Of a stretch of 64,000 nucleotides of DNA, positions 1-8,952 are shown piece after piece (the stretch's first letter is position 1; each line of letters opens with the position of its first letter). Origin of the DNA: Kluyvera ascorbata_C (GTDB lineage Bacteria; Pseudomonadota; Gammaproteobacteria; Enterobacterales; Enterobacteriaceae); the NCBI RefSeq assembly GCF_044197065.1, contig NZ_JBIQOI010000006.1, forward strand, positions 62,001-126,000. The letters run 5' to 3'. Under the pieces are notes generated by a model. That model worked only from the letters and a program-made list of their open reading frames with translations, searched no databases and was not told where the DNA came from. The position numbers were made by a program, and so were the translations under genes.

Positions 1-498
1 GATGCGATCCCGGTGCGCGAGGCGGCAAAACAGGGGGCTAAAACGCTGGTGGTGATCCGTACCGTTCCATCGCAGATGTACTACACGCCGCAGTGGTTTA
101 AACGTATGGAGCGCTGGCTGGGCGAAAGTAGCCTACAGCCGTTGGTGAACCTGGTGCAGCACCATGAAACGACCTACAGTGAAACCCAGCAATTTATTGA
201 GAACCCGCCGGGTAAGCTGCGCATTTTTGAAATCTACCCGCCGAAACCGTTGCTGAGTATGGCGCTAGGCAGCCGCATCCCCGCGCTGCGTCAGGACTAC
301 AAAACAGGCCGCTTATGTGGACGTTACTTTCTGGCGACCATTGGTAAACTGTTAGCGGAGAAACCACCGCTAGTGCGTCACCTCAAACAAGGCCGTTCTA
401 TTCCCCCGGTTCCCGTGGTGGAAGATATGCCTGATATTGCGATGAACGACGTGCCGCCAGTAAACGATGCACTCTTTGATGATAAGGATCTGGCGTGA
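1..498 (+). CDS. yjjU: YjjU, patatin-like phospholipase family protein (C-terminal part)
   Basis: The reading frame is open from the first base, so only the last 165 or so codons are present; the true start lies upstream. The sequence matches the C-terminal half of enterobacterial YjjU, a patatin-like protein whose nucleophilic serine region would lie outside the window. The visible part has the basic YYTPQWFKRMERWLG stretch and ends in an acidic tail (DALFDDKDLA). Its stop codon overlaps the GTG start of yjjV by 4 bases (GTGA), so the two genes are very likely cotranscribed and translationally coupled, as in E. coli. The substrate of YjjU is not established. The family assignment is from recognition of the whole C-terminal sequence, not from a catalytic motif. 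Confidence 0.85.
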   Translation, partial: DAIPVREAAKQGAKTLVVIRTVPSQMYYTPQWFKRMERWLGESSLQPLVNLVQHHETTYSETQQFIENPPGKLRIFEIYPPKPLLSMALGSRIPALRQDYKTGRLCGRYFLATIGKLLAEKPPLVRHLKQGRSIPPVPVVEDMPDIAMNDVPPVNDALFDDKDLA

Positions 499-1274
499 AC
501 GGCCGTTTTATTGATACCCATTGCCATTTCGACTTCCCTCCCTTTACCGGTGATGAAGAGGCGAGTATTCAGCGTGCGGCGGCCGTTGGCGTTAGTCAGA
601 TAATTATTCCCGCCACCGAAGCCGACAACTTCCCTCGTGTGCTGGCGCTGGCCGAACGATTCTCTCCGCTGTATGCCGCCGTTGGCCTGCACCCGATTGT
701 GGTAGAACGCCATAGCGATGAGAGCCTGGCACGGCTGGAAGCGGCCATCGCCCTAAAGCCAGCAAAATTGGTGGCGGTGGGGGAAATTGGTCTCGATCTC
801 TACCGGGAGAACCCGCAGTTTGAACGTCAGCAGTACCTGCTGGATGAGCAACTGCGGTTGGCGAAGCGTTACGATCTGCCGGTGATCCTGCATTCGCGGC
901 GTACCCATGACAAGCTGGCGCTGCACCTGAAACGGCATAACCTGCCGCGAACCGGCGTGGTACACGGTTTTGCCGGTAGCCTCCAGCAGGCGGAGCGCTT
1001 TGTCCAGTTGGGTTATAAAATCGGCGTAGGGGGAACGATCTCCTATCCTCGCGCCAGTAAAACCCGCGATGTGATGGCGCAACTGCCGCTTTCCTCGCTG
1101 ATCCTTGAGACCGATGCGCCGGATATGCCGCTCAATGGTTATCAGGGACAACCTAATCGCCCGGAGCGGATTGCGGATGTGTTTATGCACCTCTGCTCGC
1201 TACGAAACGAGCCGCCCGAGGAAATAGCCGCGGCGCTACTGGAAAATACCCATGCACTCTTTTCGTTGCCATGA
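495..1274 (+). CDS. yjjV: YjjV, TatD-family metal-dependent hydrolase
   Basis: This 259-residue protein has the complete TatD metal-site pattern: HxH at His9 and His11 near the N-terminus, Glu97 in GEIGLDLY, His133 in ILHSR, His157 in VVHGFAG and Asp207 in LETDAPD. TatD proteins are TIM-barrel, divalent-metal-dependent nucleases or hydrolases; the physiological substrate of YjjV is not certain. The GTG start at 495 overlaps the yjjU stop and gives the expected family length, so it is preferred. The intergenic stretch that follows (1275-1421) contains the promoter of the nucleoside transporter, so yjjV is probably the last gene of its operon. Confidence 0.93.
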   Translation: MNGRFIDTHCHFDFPPFTGDEEASIQRAAAVGVSQIIIPATEADNFPRVLALAERFSPLYAAVGLHPIVVERHSDESLARLEAAIALKPAKLVAVGEIGLDLYRENPQFERQQYLLDEQLRLAKRYDLPVILHSRRTHDKLALHLKRHNLPRTGVVHGFAGSLQQAERFVQLGYKIGVGGTISYPRASKTRDVMAQLPLSSLILETDAPDMPLNGYQGQPNRPERIADVFMHLCSLRNEPPEEIAAALLENTHALFSLP

Positions 1275-1324
1275 AGTGACGTAGATCTCATTACTCATCA
1301 TTTAGTCGTTACTGTTGCGTAAAA

Positions 1325-1367
1325 CCTGTGACATTTAGCAAAAAAGATAATTACGGGACGTTATAAT
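1325..1367 (+). promoter_or_regulatory. Candidate CRP-dependent promoter of the nucleoside transporter
   Basis: A good CRP left half-site TGTGA (1327-1331) is followed after six bases by a poor right half (GCAAA). A perfect -10 hexamer TATAAT lies at 1362-1367 with no recognisable -35. The CRP half-site would be centred about 40 bases before the expected start point, the class II position, which fits the missing -35. GTTGCGTA at 1314-1321 resembles the CytR half-site GTTGCATT, which would suit a nucleoside transporter, but that match is weak. The assignment is inference from spacing. Confidence 0.4.
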
Positions 1368-1421
1368 CGCCGCGATTGGTTTGCCGTAATTATTATATTT
1401 TTCAATACACAGGGACTCTGT

Positions 1422-2699
1422 ATGCAAATCCTCATGGGGCTCATCGGCATGGTGGTGTTGCTCGCCATTGCCTTACTTCTCTCCAGTAATCGTAAAGCGA
1501 TTAACCTCCGAACCGTACTGGGTGCCTGGCTGTTGCAGGTGGGCATCGGTGCATTAATCCTCTATGTACCCGCCGGGCGTAAAGTCCTGCTGGCGATGTC
1601 TGAAGGCGTTGCCAACGTGATCGCCTACGGTAATGAAGGTATCGGCTTCCTGTTTGGCGGACTGGTTTCCGACAAGATGTTTGAAGTCTTTGGCGGCGGC
1701 GGCTTTGTGTTTGCGCTGCGCGTGCTGCCGGTTATCGTCTTCTTCTCTTCGCTGATTGCGGTGCTGTATTACATCGGCATCATGCAGTTTGTGATTCGTA
1801 TTCTGGGCGGCGCGCTGCGTGCCGTGCTGAAAACCTCGCGGACGGAATCGCTTTCTGCCACGGCAAATATTTTTGTCGGTCAGACAGAAGCGCCGCTGGT
1901 GGTGCGTCCTTATATCGCCACCATGACGCGTTCTGAACTGTTTGCGGTCATGTGCGGCGGCCTGGCCTCGGTGGCGGGCTCCGTACTGGCAGGTTACGCG
2001 CAGATGGGCGTGCCGTTGGAGTACCTGATTGCGGCCTCGTTTATGGCGGCACCGGGCGGCCTGCTGTTTGCCAAAATCATCATTCCGGAAACCGAAACCC
2101 CGCACGATTCACCAACGCTTGAGAAGGATGCGAAAAACCCGGATGCGCCAGCGAACGTGCTGGATGCGGCGGCATCAGGTGCGGCATCTGGTATGCAGCT
2201 GGCACTGAACGTGGGGGCAATGCTGCTGGCGTTTATCGCGCTGATTGCGCTGCTGAACGGTATGCTTTCCGGCATTGGCGGTTGGTTTGACCATCCGGAA
2301 TTGTCGCTGCAGTTGATCCTGGGATGGATCTTCTCACCGCTGGCGTGGGTGATTGGCGTGCCGTGGCATGAAGCGACGGTGGCGGGTTCATTTATCGGCC
2401 AGAAGCTGGTGATTAACGAATTTGTGGCTTATATGAACTTCGGTGAATACCTGAAAGCGGATGCTGAAGTCGCGGCGGCCGGTCTGCAGGTTATCTCTAA
2501 CCACACTAAAGCGATTATCTCCTTCGCCCTGTGCGGCTTCGCGAACCTCTCCTCGATCGCCATTCTGATTGGTGGTCTAGGCAGCATGGCGCCTAACCGT
2601 CGGCAGGAAATTGCGCAGCTCGGCCTGAAAGCGGTGGCCGCCGGGACGCTCTCCAACCTGATGAGCGCCACCATTGCGGGCCTGTTCCTCGCCCTATAA
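1422..2699 (+). CDS. NupC-family (CNT) nucleoside:cation symporter
   Basis: This 425-residue, very hydrophobic protein belongs to the concentrative nucleoside transporter family. The N-terminal helices are followed by the family signature around residues 141-158 (TESLSATANIFVGQTEAP), including GQTEAP at 153-158, and by the late conserved block GFANLSSIAILIGGLGSMAPNRR split over two helices. It resembles the NupX/PsuT branch more than classical NupC. The family imports nucleosides with protons or sodium across the inner membrane. Its place beside the deo nucleoside-catabolic operon supports nucleoside uptake. E. coli K-12 has no gene at this position. The gene is convergent with yjjW, and the stop codons overlap by 6 bases (2694-2699). 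Exact substrate range cannot be read from the sequence. Confidence 0.88.
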   Translation: MQILMGLIGMVVLLAIALLLSSNRKAINLRTVLGAWLLQVGIGALILYVPAGRKVLLAMSEGVANVIAYGNEGIGFLFGGLVSDKMFEVFGGGGFVFALRVLPVIVFFSSLIAVLYYIGIMQFVIRILGGALRAVLKTSRTESLSATANIFVGQTEAPLVVRPYIATMTRSELFAVMCGGLASVAGSVLAGYAQMGVPLEYLIAASFMAAPGGLLFAKIIIPETETPHDSPTLEKDAKNPDAPANVLDAAASGAASGMQLALNVGAMLLAFIALIALLNGMLSGIGGWFDHPELSLQLILGWIFSPLAWVIGVPWHEATVAGSFIGQKLVINEFVAYMNFGEYLKADAEVAAAGLQVISNHTKAIISFALCGFANLSSIAILIGGLGSMAPNRRQEIAQLGLKAVAAGTLSNLMSATIAGLFLAL

Positions 2700-3557
2700 G
2701 TACAGCGCCGGAGGGATAAGCCTCGTTATTCCTCTGGCCTGTAGCGCCAGGCTGATGGCCTCAATGTCCATCGGCCCGGCGCTATCCCACATCTTTGCCT
2801 CACCATAAACGCCGTGCGCGTGAAAGGCGTTCAGCCGGACAGGAATATCCCCCAGCTCGGCGATAAACGCGCTCAGCGGCGCTACCTCCTCCAGATAATC
2901 GCTCTGCCCCGGTATGACCAGTAACCGTAGCTCTGTGAGCATACCGTGCTGAGCCAGCCACTGAATGCTCTGCTTAATCCGCGTGTTGCCGCGCCCCGTC
3001 AGGGCCTGGTGACGGTTGCTATTCCAGGATTTTAAGTCGACCATCACCCCGTCACACACCGGCTGTAGCTTCTCCCAACCGCTTATCGGTAGCTCGCCGT
3101 TGCTGTCGACAAGACAGGTCAGATGCGCAAGGGCGGGCGTGGATTTCAGCGTCTGGAAGAGGGCGATGACGAATGGCAACTGCGTGGTCGCTTCGCCGCC
3201 GCTGACGGTGATACCCTCGATAAACGGCGCGACCTGCATGACCTGCTGAAGCACCTGCTCCACGCTCATGGTCTGCGCCATCGGCGTGGCCTGCTGCGGG
3301 CACATATGCAGACAGGTATCGCACTGCTGGCACACGTCTGCCTGCCAGGTGACTTTCCCGCCATTCACGCTTAACGCCTGGTGCGGACACTGCGGCACGC
3401 ACTCACCGCAGTCGTTGCAGCGTCCCATCGTCCACGGGTTATGGCAGTTTTTACAGCGCAGGTTGCAGCCTTGCAGAAACAAGGCCAGGCGGCTGCCGGG
3501 CCCATCGACGCAGGAGAACGGGATGATTTTACTGACTAAAGCGCATCTGCTGTTCAT
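2694..3557 (-). CDS. yjjW: YjjW, glycyl-radical enzyme activating enzyme
   Basis: This is a 287-residue radical SAM protein. The SAM-cluster motif CxxxCxxC is at Cys31, Cys35 and Cys38 (GCNLRCKNCHNPW). A two-cluster ferredoxin-like insert follows with CNDCGECVPQC (Cys47, 50, 53, 57) and CQQCDTCLHMC (Cys76, 79, 82, 86), the usual design of activases that install a glycyl radical. The TVSGGEAT motif contacts SAM. The start at 3557 lies within the last 29 bases of yjjI, so the enzyme and its activase are translationally linked. Its target is inferred to be YjjI. Confidence 0.93.
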   Translation of the reverse strand: MNSRCALVSKIIPFSCVDGPGSRLALFLQGCNLRCKNCHNPWTMGRCNDCGECVPQCPHQALSVNGGKVTWQADVCQQCDTCLHMCPQQATPMAQTMSVEQVLQQVMQVAPFIEGITVSGGEATTQLPFVIALFQTLKSTPALAHLTCLVDSNGELPISGWEKLQPVCDGVMVDLKSWNSNRHQALTGRGNTRIKQSIQWLAQHGMLTELRLLVIPGQSDYLEEVAPLSAFIAELGDIPVRLNAFHAHGVYGEAKMWDSAGPMDIEAISLALQARGITRLIPPALYL

Positions 3558-5079
3558 GGCTCACGACACGAGGTTGACGTTCCAGGATACGCGTATTGCG
3601 GGCGGCTTCTTCACCCAGCCACGTGGTGTTAGTGCGGGAGCCTTCCTCACGATATTTTTGCAGATCGGACAGGCGCACCATATAGCCGGTGACGCGCACC
3701 AGATCGTTGCCGCTGACGTTAGCGCTGAACTCACGCATCCCCACTTTGAATGCGCCGAGGCAGAGTTGCATAACCGCCTGCGGGTTGCGCTTCACGGTTT
3801 CGTCCAGGGTCAGAATATCGCTGATCCCCGCGGTGTAGTGGGCGTGATGCGGCGCAACGGCCAGCAGATGGCTGATAGGATCTGGTTCATCGCCGTAAGG
3901 CAGACGAGCGCCCGGCGTGGTGCCGATATCCGAGCTGATGCCTGACTGGGCGTGCAGTAAAGCACGCTGCTGCCAGCCGTACTGTACCGGCGCACGGGCG
4001 ACGAAGTTGGCAAGTTCGGCGCTGATGCGGTAGGCCAACTGATTAGCCTGCTCGTCTTTGCCGTAGCGCCCGGCAATTCCCTCGCGCTCGCACAGCATAT
4101 TAACCGCCTCGGCGAGCGAGTAGATACCAAACATCGGCACAAAACGATCCGGGTCGATCAACCCTTCGCTCACCAGGAAGCTATTCTCAAAGAAGTGCGA
4201 CTGCTCGTAGAGGAAGCGACAGCGGGCATCGATGATATCGATTTGCAGCTGGCAGTAGCGCGGCAGCACGTTCGTGAAGAAGTCATCGACCGATTCACTG
4301 CGCTGCGCCACCTGCTGGAGGTTCAGGCGCACCAGGGTGCTGCCACCGCCGGCAAGCGGCAGCGAGTTGTAACAGCTTACGATGCCATATTGACCATTTG
4401 TGAATATTTTATCATTTGCTGGCCCGTTGGCGATGTGTGGCTTGCTGCACTCACAGATATTTTGCGCCACCTGTAACAGTAAATCATCCGGCGTATTTTC
4501 CGGGTCGTAGATAAAGGTCAGGTTTGGCGCAACCTGCTTTAACTCAGCATCTGCACGTAAAATGGCGCGCGTGACAGGCGTATCGTGCGGGCCAATATTC
4601 ACGTGGGTGAAGGCGTCAGGCAGCGTGCGGTCGAGATAGCGCCAGAAACGTTTTATTCGAATATCAATTTCATCTTGTGTTAGAATTCTAACATAAGGCG
4701 ATAACAGCGCATCAAGATGACCGAGGTAAACCGGCATCGCCGTCACCGAAGGGACGTGATGGTAGAGGATGGTCAGCAGTGAAAGGGCATCGTCCAGATC
4801 TTCGGCGCCCGCTAGCTCCAGCCATTCGGAACCGTTAGCCAGAAACCGCGCGTAGTCCGGTAGGACGTAACGCGGTTTATACGGCGCATGCCCTTCATAC
4901 ATATCGCAAATGACACCTTCGGCCAGCGCCGCCCGCGCTTCCTCAGAGAGTTCTGGGTACGGCAGGGCATTTTCGGCCTCCAGGGCCAGAAAATGACGTT
5001 TCTGTTCCGGGGTTAGCACGGCGCTTGTCACAATGTGCTGGCAGTGTTGCATCAGCGATGAATCATTCGATGTTGGCAT
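3529..5079 (-). CDS. yjjI: YjjI, glycyl-radical enzyme of unknown substrate
   Basis: This 516-residue protein matches enterobacterial YjjI. The glycyl-radical loop near the C-terminus reads RVTGYMVRL, with Gly465 as the predicted radical site. A cysteine in VSCYNSLPLAGGG (about Cys236) is the candidate thiyl residue. The frame is open 46 codons further upstream, but the start at 5079 is chosen because MPTS matches the family start and AGGA lies a few bases before it. The gene is divergent from deoC and shares a roughly 260-base regulatory interval with it; the nucleoside-catabolic neighbourhood hints at a link to deoxyribose or nucleoside metabolism under anaerobiosis, but no substrate is established. 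Confidence 0.92.
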   Translation of the reverse strand: MPTSNDSSLMQHCQHIVTSAVLTPEQKRHFLALEAENALPYPELSEEARAALAEGVICDMYEGHAPYKPRYVLPDYARFLANGSEWLELAGAEDLDDALSLLTILYHHVPSVTAMPVYLGHLDALLSPYVRILTQDEIDIRIKRFWRYLDRTLPDAFTHVNIGPHDTPVTRAILRADAELKQVAPNLTFIYDPENTPDDLLLQVAQNICECSKPHIANGPANDKIFTNGQYGIVSCYNSLPLAGGGSTLVRLNLQQVAQRSESVDDFFTNVLPRYCQLQIDIIDARCRFLYEQSHFFENSFLVSEGLIDPDRFVPMFGIYSLAEAVNMLCEREGIAGRYGKDEQANQLAYRISAELANFVARAPVQYGWQQRALLHAQSGISSDIGTTPGARLPYGDEPDPISHLLAVAPHHAHYTAGISDILTLDETVKRNPQAVMQLCLGAFKVGMREFSANVSGNDLVRVTGYMVRLSDLQKYREEGSRTNTTWLGEEAARNTRILERQPRVVSHEQQMRFSQ

Positions 5080-5240
5080 GTTCGGTTCCTCAGACGAGTG
5101 ATAGGCGAAGTGTATGAAAAACGATGAGGCCGTCTTTTGATCCCAGCGGCTGAAGTGGCGTTTTAGCTGCCGTTTCTGGTGTAAAAGTTTGATGTATGTC
5201 TCGTTATTGTTATGCAATTTTGTACGAAGTTTTCACTAAG

Positions 5241-5289
5241 TGTGATGAAAGTCGAAGTGTGAACGCGGGGCGGTGTTACAATAGTCACA
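5241..5289 (+). promoter_or_regulatory. deoP2-like promoter with CRP site and DeoR-type operator
   Basis: TGTGATGAAAGTCGAAG at 5241-5257 corresponds to the promoter-proximal CRP site of E. coli deoP2, which I recall as TGTGA, six bases, then TCGAAG. The -10 hexamer is TACAAT (5277-5282), placing CRP near -40. The interval 5274-5289, TGTTACAATAGTCACA, is an imperfect inverted repeat overlapping the -10 and resembles the DeoR operator TGTTAGAATACTAACA with a few substitutions. The upstream CRP/CytR site would lie near 5190 in the yjjI leader, where only a weak match (TTTGATGTATGTCT) is visible. Regulation by CRP, CytR and DeoR is inferred from E. coli. Confidence 0.7.
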
Positions 5290-5337
5290 GACCCGCAAGG
5301 TAACGATTTACACGGCAATACGCCGTCGGAGAGAAAC

Positions 5338-6117
5338 ATGACTGATTTAAAGGCAAGCAGCCTGCGTGCGCTGCAGTTGATGGACTTAACTACCCTGAAT
5401 GAAGACGATACCGACGCGAAAGTGATCGCGCTGTGTCATCAGGCGAAAACGCCGGTGGGCAACACCGCCGCTGTCTGCATCTATCCGCGTTTCATCCCGA
5501 TTGCGCGTAAAACGCTGAAAGAGCAGGGAACCCCGGACATCCGCATCGCCACCGTCACCAACTTCCCGCACGGTAACGATGACATCGAGATTGCGCTGGC
5601 GGAAACCCGCGCGGCTATCGCCTACGGTGCGGACGAAGTTGACGTGGTATTCCCATACCGCGCGCTGATTGCTGGCAACGAGCAGGTTGGTTTTGACCTG
5701 GTGAAAGCCTGTAAAGACGCCTGTGCGGCGGCAAACGTGCTGCTGAAAGTGATCATCGAAACCGGCGAACTGAAAGAAGAAGCACTGATTCGTAAAGCCT
5801 CTGAAATCGCCATCAAAGCCGGTGCTGATTTCATCAAAACCTCTACCGGCAAAGTACCGGTAAACGCGACCCCAGAAAGCGCGCGCATCATGATGGAAGT
5901 CATCCGCGATATGGGCGTACAGAAAACCGTGGGCTTCAAGCCAGCGGGCGGCGTTCGTAGCGCAGAAGACGCACAGCTGTTCCTGTCTATCGCTGACGAA
6001 CTGTTCGGCGCGGACTGGGCTGATTCCCGTCACTACCGCTTCGGCGCTTCCTCTCTGCTGGCTAGCCTGCTGAAGGCGCTGGGCCACGGCGACGGTAAGA
6101 GCGCTAGCAGCTATTAA
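5338..6117 (+). CDS. deoC: Deoxyribose-phosphate aldolase
   Basis: DeoC cleaves 2-deoxyribose 5-phosphate to glyceraldehyde 3-phosphate and acetaldehyde in the cytoplasm, the last step of deoxynucleoside catabolism. The 259-residue class I aldolase has its Schiff-base lysine at Lys167 in FIKTSTGK, with Asp102 and Lys201 (VGFKPAGG) completing the proton relay. Length and all three residues match the E. coli enzyme. A strong Shine-Dalgarno sequence (GGAGAG) precedes the ATG. It is the first gene of deoCABD. A REP element separates it from deoA, which may affect mRNA stability within the operon. Confidence 0.98.
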   Translation: MTDLKASSLRALQLMDLTTLNEDDTDAKVIALCHQAKTPVGNTAAVCIYPRFIPIARKTLKEQGTPDIRIATVTNFPHGNDDIEIALAETRAAIAYGADEVDVVFPYRALIAGNEQVGFDLVKACKDACAAANVLLKVIIETGELKEEALIRKASEIAIKAGADFIKTSTGKVPVNATPESARIMMEVIRDMGVQKTVGFKPAGGVRSAEDAQLFLSIADELFGADWADSRHYRFGASSLLASLLKALGHGDGKSASSY

Positions 6118-6126
6118 TGCATTATC

Positions 6127-6196
6127 GTAGCCCGGACGAGGTGCATGTGCGCCGACTCCGGGATCTCCCCGGCGGCGCTACGCTTGGCCGGGCTAC
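6127..6196. repeat. REP-type palindromic element, deoC-deoA
   Basis: An imperfect inverted repeat opens with GTAGCCCGGAC and closes with GGCCGGGCTAC, with GC-rich sequence between. It matches the REP/BIME class of enterobacterial intergenic repeats. It sits inside the deo operon, where such structures commonly act as 3' mRNA stabilisers. Confidence 0.75.
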
Positions 6197-6254
6197 AGGA
6201 ACGTAGCGCGGGCGCAAGCCCGCTGCATTTAACCTGATTAATCAGGAGGGTACT

Positions 6255-7577
6255 TTGTTTCTCGCTCAAGAAATTATTCGCAAAAAACGTGATGGCCACG
6301 CGCTGAGTGATGAAGAAATTCGTTTCTTTATCAACGGGATTCGTGACAACACCATCTCTGAAGGGCAGATTGCCGCGCTGGCGATGACCATTTTCTTCCA
6401 TGATATGAGCATGCCGGAGCGTGTCTCGCTGACCATGGCGATGCGAGATTCAGGCACCGTCCTGGACTGGAAGAGCCTCAACCTCAACGGCCCGATTGTC
6501 GACAAGCACTCTACCGGCGGCGTCGGTGACGTCACCTCGCTGATGCTTGGCCCAATGGTCGCAGCCTGCGGCGGCTATATTCCAATGATCTCCGGTCGCG
6601 GCCTCGGCCATACCGGCGGTACGCTCGACAAACTGGAAGCCATTCCGGGCTTCGACATCTTCCCGGACGACAACCGTTTCCGTGAAATTATTAAAGACGT
6701 GGGTGTGGCGATTATTGGGCAGACCAGCTCGCTCGCACCGGCGGACAAACGTTTTTACGCCACCCGCGATATTACCGCGACGGTGGACTCCATCCCGCTG
6801 ATTACCGCCTCCATTCTCGCCAAAAAGCTGGCAGAAGGTCTCGATGCGCTGGTGATGGACGTGAAAGTAGGCAGCGGCGCGTTTATGCCGACCTACGAAC
6901 TCTCTGCGGCACTGGCTGAAGCCATTGTGGGCGTTTCCAACGGCGCAGGCGTTAAAACCACGGCGCTGCTGACCGACATGAACCAGGTGCTGGCCTCCAG
7001 CGCAGGTAACGCCGTGGAAGTGCGCGAAGCCGTGCAGTTCCTGACAGGTGAATACCGCAACCCGCGTCTGTTCGACGTCACGATGGCGCTGTGCGTTGAG
7101 ATGCTGATCTCCGGTAAGCTCGCCAAAGACGACGCCGAAGCGCGCGCAAAACTGCAGGCCGTGCTCGACAACGGCAAAGCGGCGGAGATCTTTGGTCGCA
7201 TGGTGGCAGCACAGAAAGGCCCAACCGATTTCGTTGAAAACTATGCGAAATATCTGCCAACGGCGATGCTAAGCAAAGCCGTCTATGCTGATACCGAAGG
7301 TTTTGTCAGCGCGATGGACACCCGCGCGCTGGGCATGGCGGTGGTTTCTATGGGCGGCGGTCGTCGCCAGGCTTCTGACACCATCGATTACAGCGTTGGC
7401 TTTACCGACATGGCCCGTCTGGGCGACAGCGTTGACGGACAGCGTCCGCTGGCGGTGATCCACGCGAAAGATGAAGCAAGCTGGCAGGATGCGGCGAAAG
7501 CCGTGAAAGCGGCAATTAAACTGGACGATAAAGCGCCTGAAATTACGCCAACCGTCTATCGTCGCATCACCGAATAG
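6255..7577 (+). CDS. deoA: Thymidine phosphorylase
   Basis: DeoA phosphorolyses thymidine or deoxyuridine to the base and 2-deoxyribose 1-phosphate. The 440-residue protein carries the pyrimidine nucleoside phosphorylase phosphate-binding motif KHSTGGVGD at 84-92 and the glycine-rich SGRGLGHTGGTLDKLE that follows, and is full family length. The start is a rare TTG at 6255, supported by the preceding AGGAGG (6243-6248) and by the identical usage in E. coli deoA. It is the second gene of deoCABD and uses the same promoter as deoC. Confidence 0.98.
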   Translation: MFLAQEIIRKKRDGHALSDEEIRFFINGIRDNTISEGQIAALAMTIFFHDMSMPERVSLTMAMRDSGTVLDWKSLNLNGPIVDKHSTGGVGDVTSLMLGPMVAACGGYIPMISGRGLGHTGGTLDKLEAIPGFDIFPDDNRFREIIKDVGVAIIGQTSSLAPADKRFYATRDITATVDSIPLITASILAKKLAEGLDALVMDVKVGSGAFMPTYELSAALAEAIVGVSNGAGVKTTALLTDMNQVLASSAGNAVEVREAVQFLTGEYRNPRLFDVTMALCVEMLISGKLAKDDAEARAKLQAVLDNGKAAEIFGRMVAAQKGPTDFVENYAKYLPTAMLSKAVYADTEGFVSAMDTRALGMAVVSMGGGRRQASDTIDYSVGFTDMARLGDSVDGQRPLAVIHAKDEASWQDAAKAVKAAIKLDDKAPEITPTVYRRITE

Positions 7578-7629
7578 TTATATACTGATCTGATCGCTTT
7601 TTTGCAGCGCAAGATGTATGGAGAACAAG

Positions 7630-8853
7630 ATGAAACGTGCATTTATTATGGTGCTGGACTCCTTTGGGATTGGTGCAACGGAAGACGCAGACCGCTTTGG
7701 CGATGTCGGCGCAGATACGATGGGCCACATTGCAGAAGCCTGCGCCAAAGGCGAAGCTGACAATGGCCGTAAAGGTCCGCTGAATTTGCCTAACCTGACC
7801 CGTCTGGGTCTGGTGAAAGCGCATGAAGGTTCCACCGGTAAAATTGCTGCCGGCATGGACGGCAACGCGGAAGTGGTGGGCGCATATGCCTGGGCGCATG
7901 AGCTCTCTTCCGGTAAAGATACGCCGTCTGGTCACTGGGAAATCGCTGGTGTGCCGGTTCTGTTCGACTGGGGCTACTTCAGCGACCACGAAAACAGCTT
8001 CCCGCAGGAACTGCTGGATAAACTGGTTAAGCGTGCCAACCTGCCGGGCTACCTCGGCAACTGCCACTCTTCCGGTACCGTGATCCTCGATCAACTGGGC
8101 GAAGAGCATATGAAAACCGGCAAGCCGATTTTCTATACCTCTGCCGACTCCGTGTTCCAGATCGCCTGCCACGAAGAGACCTTTGGCCTGGATAAGCTTT
8201 ACGAGCTGTGTGAAATCGCGCGTGAAGAGCTGACCGAAGGCGGCTACAACATTGGTCGCGTTATCGCGCGTCCGTTTGTGGGCGACAAAGCGGGTAACTT
8301 CCAGCGTACCGGTAACCGTCACGACCTGGCCGTTGAGCCACCGGCGGCGACCGTTCTGCAGAAACTGGTCGATGAGAAACACGGTCACGTGGTTTCCGTC
8401 GGTAAGATTGCGGACATCTACGCCAACTGCGGTATCACGAAAAAAGTGAAAGCCACCGGTTTGGACGCGCTGTTCGACGCCACCATCAAAGAGATGAAGG
8501 AAGCCGGTGATGAGACTATCGTCTTCACCAACTTCGTTGACTTCGACTCTTCATGGGGCCACCGTCGCGATATCGCGGGCTACGCTGCGGGTCTGGAACT
8601 GTTCGACCGCCGTCTGCCAGAGCTGATGGAGCTGGTGGGTGAAGATGATATTCTGATCCTCACCGCTGACCACGGCTGCGACCCAAGCTGGACCGGTACT
8701 GACCACACCCGTGAGCACATTCCGGTGCTGATCTACGGCCCGAAAGTCAAACCGGGTTCGCTGGGTCACCGTGAAACCTTCGCGGATATCGGCCAGACGC
8801 TGGCGACCTACTTCGGTACGTCCCCAATGGAATACGGCAAAAATATGCTGTGA
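7630..8853 (+). CDS. deoB: Phosphopentomutase
   Basis: DeoB interconverts (deoxy)ribose 1-phosphate and 5-phosphate, linking the nucleoside phosphorylases to DeoC and to the pentose phosphate pathway. It is an alkaline-phosphatase-superfamily metalloenzyme: MVLDSFGIG at the N-terminus and TADHGCDPSWTGTDHTREH near the C-terminus supply the dimanganese ligands. The frame is open four codons upstream (7618), but the ATG at 7630 gives MKRAF and the family length of 407 residues, and has GGAG upstream at correct spacing. It follows deoA by about 50 bases and is separated from deoD by a REP pair. Confidence 0.97.
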   Translation: MKRAFIMVLDSFGIGATEDADRFGDVGADTMGHIAEACAKGEADNGRKGPLNLPNLTRLGLVKAHEGSTGKIAAGMDGNAEVVGAYAWAHELSSGKDTPSGHWEIAGVPVLFDWGYFSDHENSFPQELLDKLVKRANLPGYLGNCHSSGTVILDQLGEEHMKTGKPIFYTSADSVFQIACHEETFGLDKLYELCEIAREELTEGGYNIGRVIARPFVGDKAGNFQRTGNRHDLAVEPPAATVLQKLVDEKHGHVVSVGKIADIYANCGITKKVKATGLDALFDATIKEMKEAGDETIVFTNFVDFDSSWGHRRDIAGYAAGLELFDRRLPELMELVGEDDILILTADHGCDPSWTGTDHTREHIPVLIYGPKVKPGSLGHRETFADIGQTLATYFGTSPMEYGKNML

Positions 8854-8860
8854 TGCAATT

Positions 8861-8928
8861 GCCCGGTGGCGCAAGCTTACCGGGCCTACGGTTTTGTCGG
8901 CCTGATAAGGCGTAGCCGTCATCAGGCA
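8861..8928. repeat. REP pair (BIME), deoB-deoD
   Basis: Two inverted REP units lie head to head: GCCCGGTGGCGCAAGCTTAC with its complement arm CGGGCCTAC, then CGGCCTGATAAGGCGTAGCC ending at ATCAGGC. This is a typical BIME layout in an operon interval. Confidence 0.85.
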
Positions 8929-8952
8929 GTAACAACGTGATAAGGATAAAAG

